Source: Bugula neritina
Lineage: Eukaryota; Bryozoa; Gymnolaemata; Cheilostomatida; Bugulidae
Length of the DNA stretch: 25,142 nt
Reading direction: 5' to 3'
NCBI GenBank assembly: GCA_964035545.1
Contig: CAXIUT010000204.1
Coordinates: 1-25,142, forward strand
Shown here: positions 20,283-25,142 of the stretch, piece by piece
Position numbering within the stretch: the stretch's first letter is position 1
How the letters are laid out: each line of letters starts with the position of its first letter
The notes under the pieces: model-generated
What the model saw: only the letters and a program-made list of their open reading frames with translations
Database searches by the model: none
Told to the model about the DNA's origin: nothing
Program-made: the position numbers and the translations under genes

Positions 20283-23200
20283 ATGAGGTCGAACTAATAT
20301 CACTATAATAATTTCATTTGCAGCTCTCGGAACTATCACAGCGAGAGCGATAGATACGTCAACCATAAAAACAACAAGAGTAATTCTTTATCTATCGACT
20401 TAAAGAGCTGCCTATGTCGATATCGAATCTATCATCTTGGATATATTTTTCATAGCATCTGTTGTGGTTGCTGCATTACTTATTTGCTTATATCAATTGT
20501 CAATGTAATGTATATGATGGTTAGAATTTCATAGTATCTTTTAGATTGTTTATGGTTGATTTCGCATCTATTGCTTCTATCGTCAATAGTGTTTTGGTAA
20601 TTTTGATATATTTGTCTATTATATTTCCGTAAACTAAAAAGGATTCTGGTGTTGTTTTTGTTCTAGAATATGTAGGTGCATAATTATATCCTTATTTGAG
20701 GTTTCTTATTTAATATACACTATATGCGACTGCGTTCTTTGCTACATCGGCTAGTATACTATCTATTATCATCTTTGTTATGGCAGCTATTGCTTCTATT
20801 ATTATGACTTTCTTTTTGCAAAATTTTACCTTAAGGAAAGGATAATTTTGTTGTAAATCTATCGAATTTTCAATTATTTTTAGATTTGCTGTATTGATAT
20901 CACTAGTTATTGCTATTATTGGCATCAATTCAGTCGATAATAAAAATCAATTGATTCTATGGTGTTTAGGTTAGCTAACTATAGCTGTTATACTTATTAT
21001 TTGCTATTATAGTTTTGGAATATATATCTATCGACATAAAATATCAAGATTTTATTTCTTTATGATTATCAACTGGTTTTTAGCACTTACTTTTGCAGGT
21101 TTCTTTGATGCTCTTTCATCGATCAATCGTAATAATCTTAATTTTATCATTTTGGCTCCTATCTTTCTAGTAGTTATCACAATATTCAACCTTTCTACTT
21201 TATAAAGACGTCGTAGAACAAGTATCTTATTATAGAATAAATCAATAAAATAAAAAGTATATTTTTTATTCAATAAATTTTAAAGTTGCGATATTGATGA
21301 CTAAGACGACGCATAAATACGGGGAATACTTCATACTCATCTCATCCGTGGCTGTTCTAATGGTCGTTGCGTGGTAAACATTCGCTAGGTATATGATTCG
21401 AAGAAGAAGAAGACATGTTCTATATTGAAGATAGGACAATCTCGGGTAAGTTTAATTAAATTTTATATAAAATGTTTATACTAAAAAGCTATATAACAAG
21501 ATCCTAATAATCTATAACTGCAATTAGACTATTTATAATTTTACTATCTAAAACTAAAAAATCTATTCACTGTTTTACATTAAATATAACTCCTCAGTCG
21601 TAAACTACTATCGCCATTTCAGAGGTTGAGATTATATAGATTGAAAAAGTTGATCAAAAACTAAGGAAATAGTTTTAGTTAGGAGTTGTATTTGCATAAT
21701 TTGAGTATGTAGCGAATATTGTGGTCATAGTAGACGTTTTAGAATATATTGAGGAGTATGTAGGTGGTGATAGGTCGTAATTAGTTGTTTTGGAGGTATA
21801 TATAGAGAAATGAGGTGTTTCTTAATGATATTCTTGACACTATCAAGCCTAATTTTATTTTGATTGACAATTTGAATCAGGATTGGACGAGGATAGCTGA
21901 TTACTTCGATATAAATCAGCGATGGAAATTCTATTTTCTTTGTTTTAGTTTATTCATAAAAAACTAAAAATTAAAACCGACTGATATCTAAGATTTCGGC
22001 AATAGCGTCGACTACGACACCATCTTCAAGACGGGTAACCATTTCATAGACAAAACTACCTAGAAATAAGCCCTCTATAATTCGATTATGTTATTTTAGC
22101 AAAATACATGTTTTATATCTGTAAGTTGTGACAATGATAAGATGTTGATAAAAAATGTGAGTAATTATTTTAGGAAGAATTTTGATTTTTAGTAAAGAGA
22201 GGTCATCAACACTTCACTTGATGTGTTGATGCCGGAGTCGATTCGGTTGTTTCATCATCGGATGTTTTTGCATTGGGTGAGGGACGGTAGAACTAATAAT
22301 TAGTAATTTTATACTGTTAAGAAGATCATGTTGTTGACTGGGCATGGGTATTTGGCTCCCAGTTTTAAGTTTTATAAGTATTATCTTAAATCTGATGGAT
22401 AGATATAGTATATTGCCATGCTGAAACGTAATAAAAAAGACTAGATGATTATACTGGTGAACTAATCTTTCTAGATTGAGGCGATTACTGCTGGTTTTGC
22501 CCAGAAGTTGAAAATAAGCGATGGCGAATATGAATCGCTTCGTGGTGTAAATTTACTATCACTGATACCAATGCTAGTAAAGTACACCAGATATGCTCGA
22601 TACATAACAGACAAAGATGAAGATTTCATATAGAATGACGAGAACCAGCTATTTATAAAGAAAACATCATTGATGAAAAATGAGGGATAGTTGTAGAAAG
22701 ATCTGCTGGCTAGTGGTAAAATAATCAATTTGAATAATTTAAAATTGATTTTACCTGTGGATATTGGCAATTTATTGCATCATTATAAGCAGATTAAAAA
22801 GAAACCCAGGGATAATGATTTCTAGTTGATCAGATAGTGTTATAACTACATTCGCAGGCAGAAAGGCACAATCAAATTCAAAGGGTAGATGTATATCAGA
22901 TAGAGAAATTACACTCCTTTTACTGATAAAAAATTTTATGAATTAGAGATAAACTAGCTATAATAGATAAACCGTTTGTAAAAGATAAAGGGGGATGAGT
23001 AATCGCCTCGATCGTCTTTGAGTAGTGCTCGACAGATCTAGGAGAAGAAGGTGGACGAGGTGGACATGAATATGTTTTTGCAGTTGAATAAGAAAAGGAA
23101 CAAGGTGGTTTTGTTTCCATCGAATAATGTGTTTTTGAAGGATTAAAATAACCAGGCTTTGAGTGAGATCAGCCATATAGCGAATATTAATTGGAGTATT

Positions 23201-25006
23201 AGACTTATTGATGCTATTTTTGTTATTATACTGCTTGTGTTGTTGCTGTTGGAATTGATAACTGCTGGGAAATTCTAGCATCTCAATTATCAGTATTACT
23301 GGGTGGTGAGAAATCAAAAAATATCGTTTTTGTTGGATTGTCAGTATAATTTGCAACATATACAACCTGGTAATAGAGATATGATTGCTTTCCACATGGC
23401 CTCACTGACCTAAGATCTTCTATAAACTATGAGTGAAGTCAGTTTCCAGCAACTGCTTTTCGATTCATCTCTTAATCAAAAGAAGCTGATCCATCCTTAT
23501 TTCATAGATCCCTATCCTGATCCCATACTCTAGAATATAAGCAATCCTATCTTGGGTCAGGTATCTTGTTTCAGAAAGATCCGCTAGACAGCTATAAATT
23601 TGAATTACTATACCAAAATAGACAACACCAACAACTTATAAGTAAAATAATACCATATATTCAATAATTATCTCTACGTGATCTACTAAAATTCTCAAAC
23701 AATGAAAATCTAGTTGAATAAATATTACACTCGTTTATCTGACTCAATCAAAAACATGAACCTTAGTTTAGGATTGACCTTAATCGCATTAATAGTTATA
23801 TGTTTTATATTTATTTTGACTAGATTGTTGAAAGTTACTTATGGATTTAGTTAGTTGTTGTCTATTTTTATACAAATGGACAACATGGATGTTAAAAAGA
23901 TATTGAAGTATACTGATTATACGCGTCTGCTCTTTCTTCATCTCAAACATAAATACTAGAAGATGTCGGAGAGTGGCTAGGCGGCGGGTTCGTCGACTTA
24001 TCTCAACTAGATAGAGAAACCGAGTGCGGATCTGGGTGAGGAGTTGCAGATGAGTAATAATGTCAATTTGAATAAAAAACTTAAAAAAATCGATCTGGGG
24101 TAATAAATTTCTCATATAAAATTCAAATCTATCTGCATTACGGTTGTCTACTTGCTGTTGGCGGGTTTTGTGCTGTCTGTGCCGATTGTTTACTCGAGGG
24201 CTAGTTTGAGTTAGTTGGATCAGTTGGAGAAGATAGGGTTCTAGGTGATGGAGAATACTACTTTGGGAAATGCTGTTGCCAATGGCATTTTCTAGAAATA
24301 TAGAAATGCTTCGATATATCGATATTAGAAATATTAGTGGATGATGACTGCTATATCATAGTTTATTAAGAGTCTAAAACCACTATAGTTGGCAAGTACA
24401 TAAAATAGTATAGGCTAGTTTTTCCAAACATTATATTATTAAGATTTCTGCGCAAAAAGACCAGAAATAATCGGCGACTATCTCTAGCAAGAATTCGCTA
24501 CTGTATGTAACGGAATAACCCTAAATAGCACACTCTGTTCTTCTCTTCGTTTAACTCTAACAAAAGCGTATCTTTTAGATCGTTGCAAAACAGTTCAAAG
24601 TTAGAAGCTAACAAAAGGCGCTATAAGTTATTTCATCTATATGTTGGACAGGTATGACTTGTTTTTCCAAGAGAAGTTATCGATGACTGAAGAGGATGTG
24701 GTTGAGGTCAATGAGATCAATTTGATATTGAATATTTATGAGATGTATATGTTGTCTTTGTGGAGGGAGAGGTCGTCTGGTTTGGCTGGGGTGAGGGCGA
24801 CTGTGATGATCGTGGTGACTGTTGGGGCTGTTTTGTTGGTGTTGGTTTTGCATGTGATATTTATTTAGTTTTGGCTGGCGGGGGTGCTGAATGGAAGTTA
24901 TTAGTTGTTTAGGAGGATGTATTAGAATTTGATTCCTGAGTTTATTATCAATAAATAAAAAATTATCAAAGCGAAACTCATCAAAGAAGGATTCATGAAA
25001 TAGTGA
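20283..25006 (+). CDS. Giant multi-membrane protein, TmcB/PAS-like family of ciliates
   Basis: ATG 20283 follows an in-frame TGA. A 20-nt intron, GTAATGTATATGATGGTTAG (20505-20524), leads into one open exon ending at TGA 25004-25006, for 1567 aa. Residues about 55-330 hold several hydrophobic helices. Next come a Cys-containing motif (ILHTHLIRGCSNGRC), a helical repeat-like region, and a PAS-like segment near 590-720 (SLDVLMPESIRLFHHRMFLH, then TGHGYLAPSFKFY). Four more membrane helices lie near 965-990, 1155-1177, 1278-1300 and 1498-1522. This order matches the very large ciliate family usually called tiny macrocysts protein B, PAS-containing membrane proteins presumed to be sensors. Exon 1 is the weakest part: other frames there also look coding, so its splicing could differ. 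The stop lies 67 bp from the telomere. Confidence 0.82.
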
Positions 25007-25073
25007 TAGCTATTATGTTATATTGCTATTCTTATTATTTTACTCTCATGAATTTGTTTATTTGATTATTAAA

Positions 25074-25142
25074 GGGGTTGGGGTTGGGGTTGGGGTTGGG
25101 GTTGGGGTTGGGGTTGGGGTTGGGGTTGGGGTTGGGGTTGGG
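25074..25142. repeat. Right telomere, GGGGTT repeats
   Basis: Eleven and a half perfect GGGGTT repeats end the sequence, in the correct orientation for a right chromosome end. Unlike the left telomere, no variant unit is seen. The telomere follows the last gene after only 67 bp, so that gene's 3' untranslated region and any terminator must be very short. Confidence 0.97.

Noticed and set aside
20340-20515. Alternative frame with a strong hydrophobic helix (VDIESIILDIFFIASVVVAA) as exon 1 of the giant gene
   Set aside because: It would need two introns of 28 and 25 nt, whereas the chosen frame needs one 20-nt intron and has an ATG right after a stop. It is kept as a real alternative.

Overview
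The window looks like one complete 25.1 kb macronuclear chromosome of a ciliate. It starts with a CCCCAA telomere (1-71) and ends with a GGGGTT telomere (25074-25142). Every gene that can be followed ends in TGA, and TAA and TAG occur in frame as sense codons. At conserved positions these TAA/TAG codons fall on glutamate rather than glutamine: both Glu of the CCT1 motif E-x-E-R-S-L-H-D, the Glu of HRDIKPEN and of the alpha-C helix in a kinase, and A-D-E-E-L in Ada2. That is the nuclear code known from peritrich ciliates (Vorticella, Opisthonecta, Carchesium type), so a peritrich is the best guess. The species cannot be named from sequence alone. Introns are GT-AG and tiny: nine placed introns measure 17-22 nt.

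Layout. 1-3.45 kb is a left subtelomeric zone with damaged or doubtful genes: a weak Cys-rich membrane-protein ORF, a tRNA-Leu(AAG) with an 8-nt T-loop, and a PB1/ZZ/UBA-like (p62/NBR1-like) gene broken by many single-A length changes. 3.68-11.6 kb holds intact genes: a TLDc-domain protein, four unrecognised Lys/Glu-rich or coiled-coil proteins, and an Aurora-like kinase. 12.1-15.1 kb is conserved housekeeping: a UBE2D-type ubiquitin-conjugating enzyme, chaperonin CCT subunit alpha, and a small putative secreted protein with an apparent +1 frameshift. 15.1-16.3 kb contains three internal (GGGGTT)n arrays, all in the orientation of the right telomere, surrounding a histone H4 gene. The third array lies inside the reading frame of the next gene and reads as a Gly-Val dipeptide repeat. 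16.2-25.0 kb is a tightly packed all-plus-strand series with about 70 bp between genes: a long coiled-coil protein, the transcriptional adaptor Ada2, a small basic protein, and a 1567-aa multi-membrane protein resembling the ciliate TmcB/PAS family. The last stop codon is only 67 bp from the telomere.

The genes do not form an operon or pathway. Two (H4 and Ada2) concern chromatin, two (E2 and the broken PB1/ZZ gene) concern ubiquitin, and one concerns protein folding. The points most worth a second look are the telomere-repeat tract used as coding sequence, the cluster of same-orientation internal telomere arrays around H4, and the concentration of single-base homopolymer changes at the left end.
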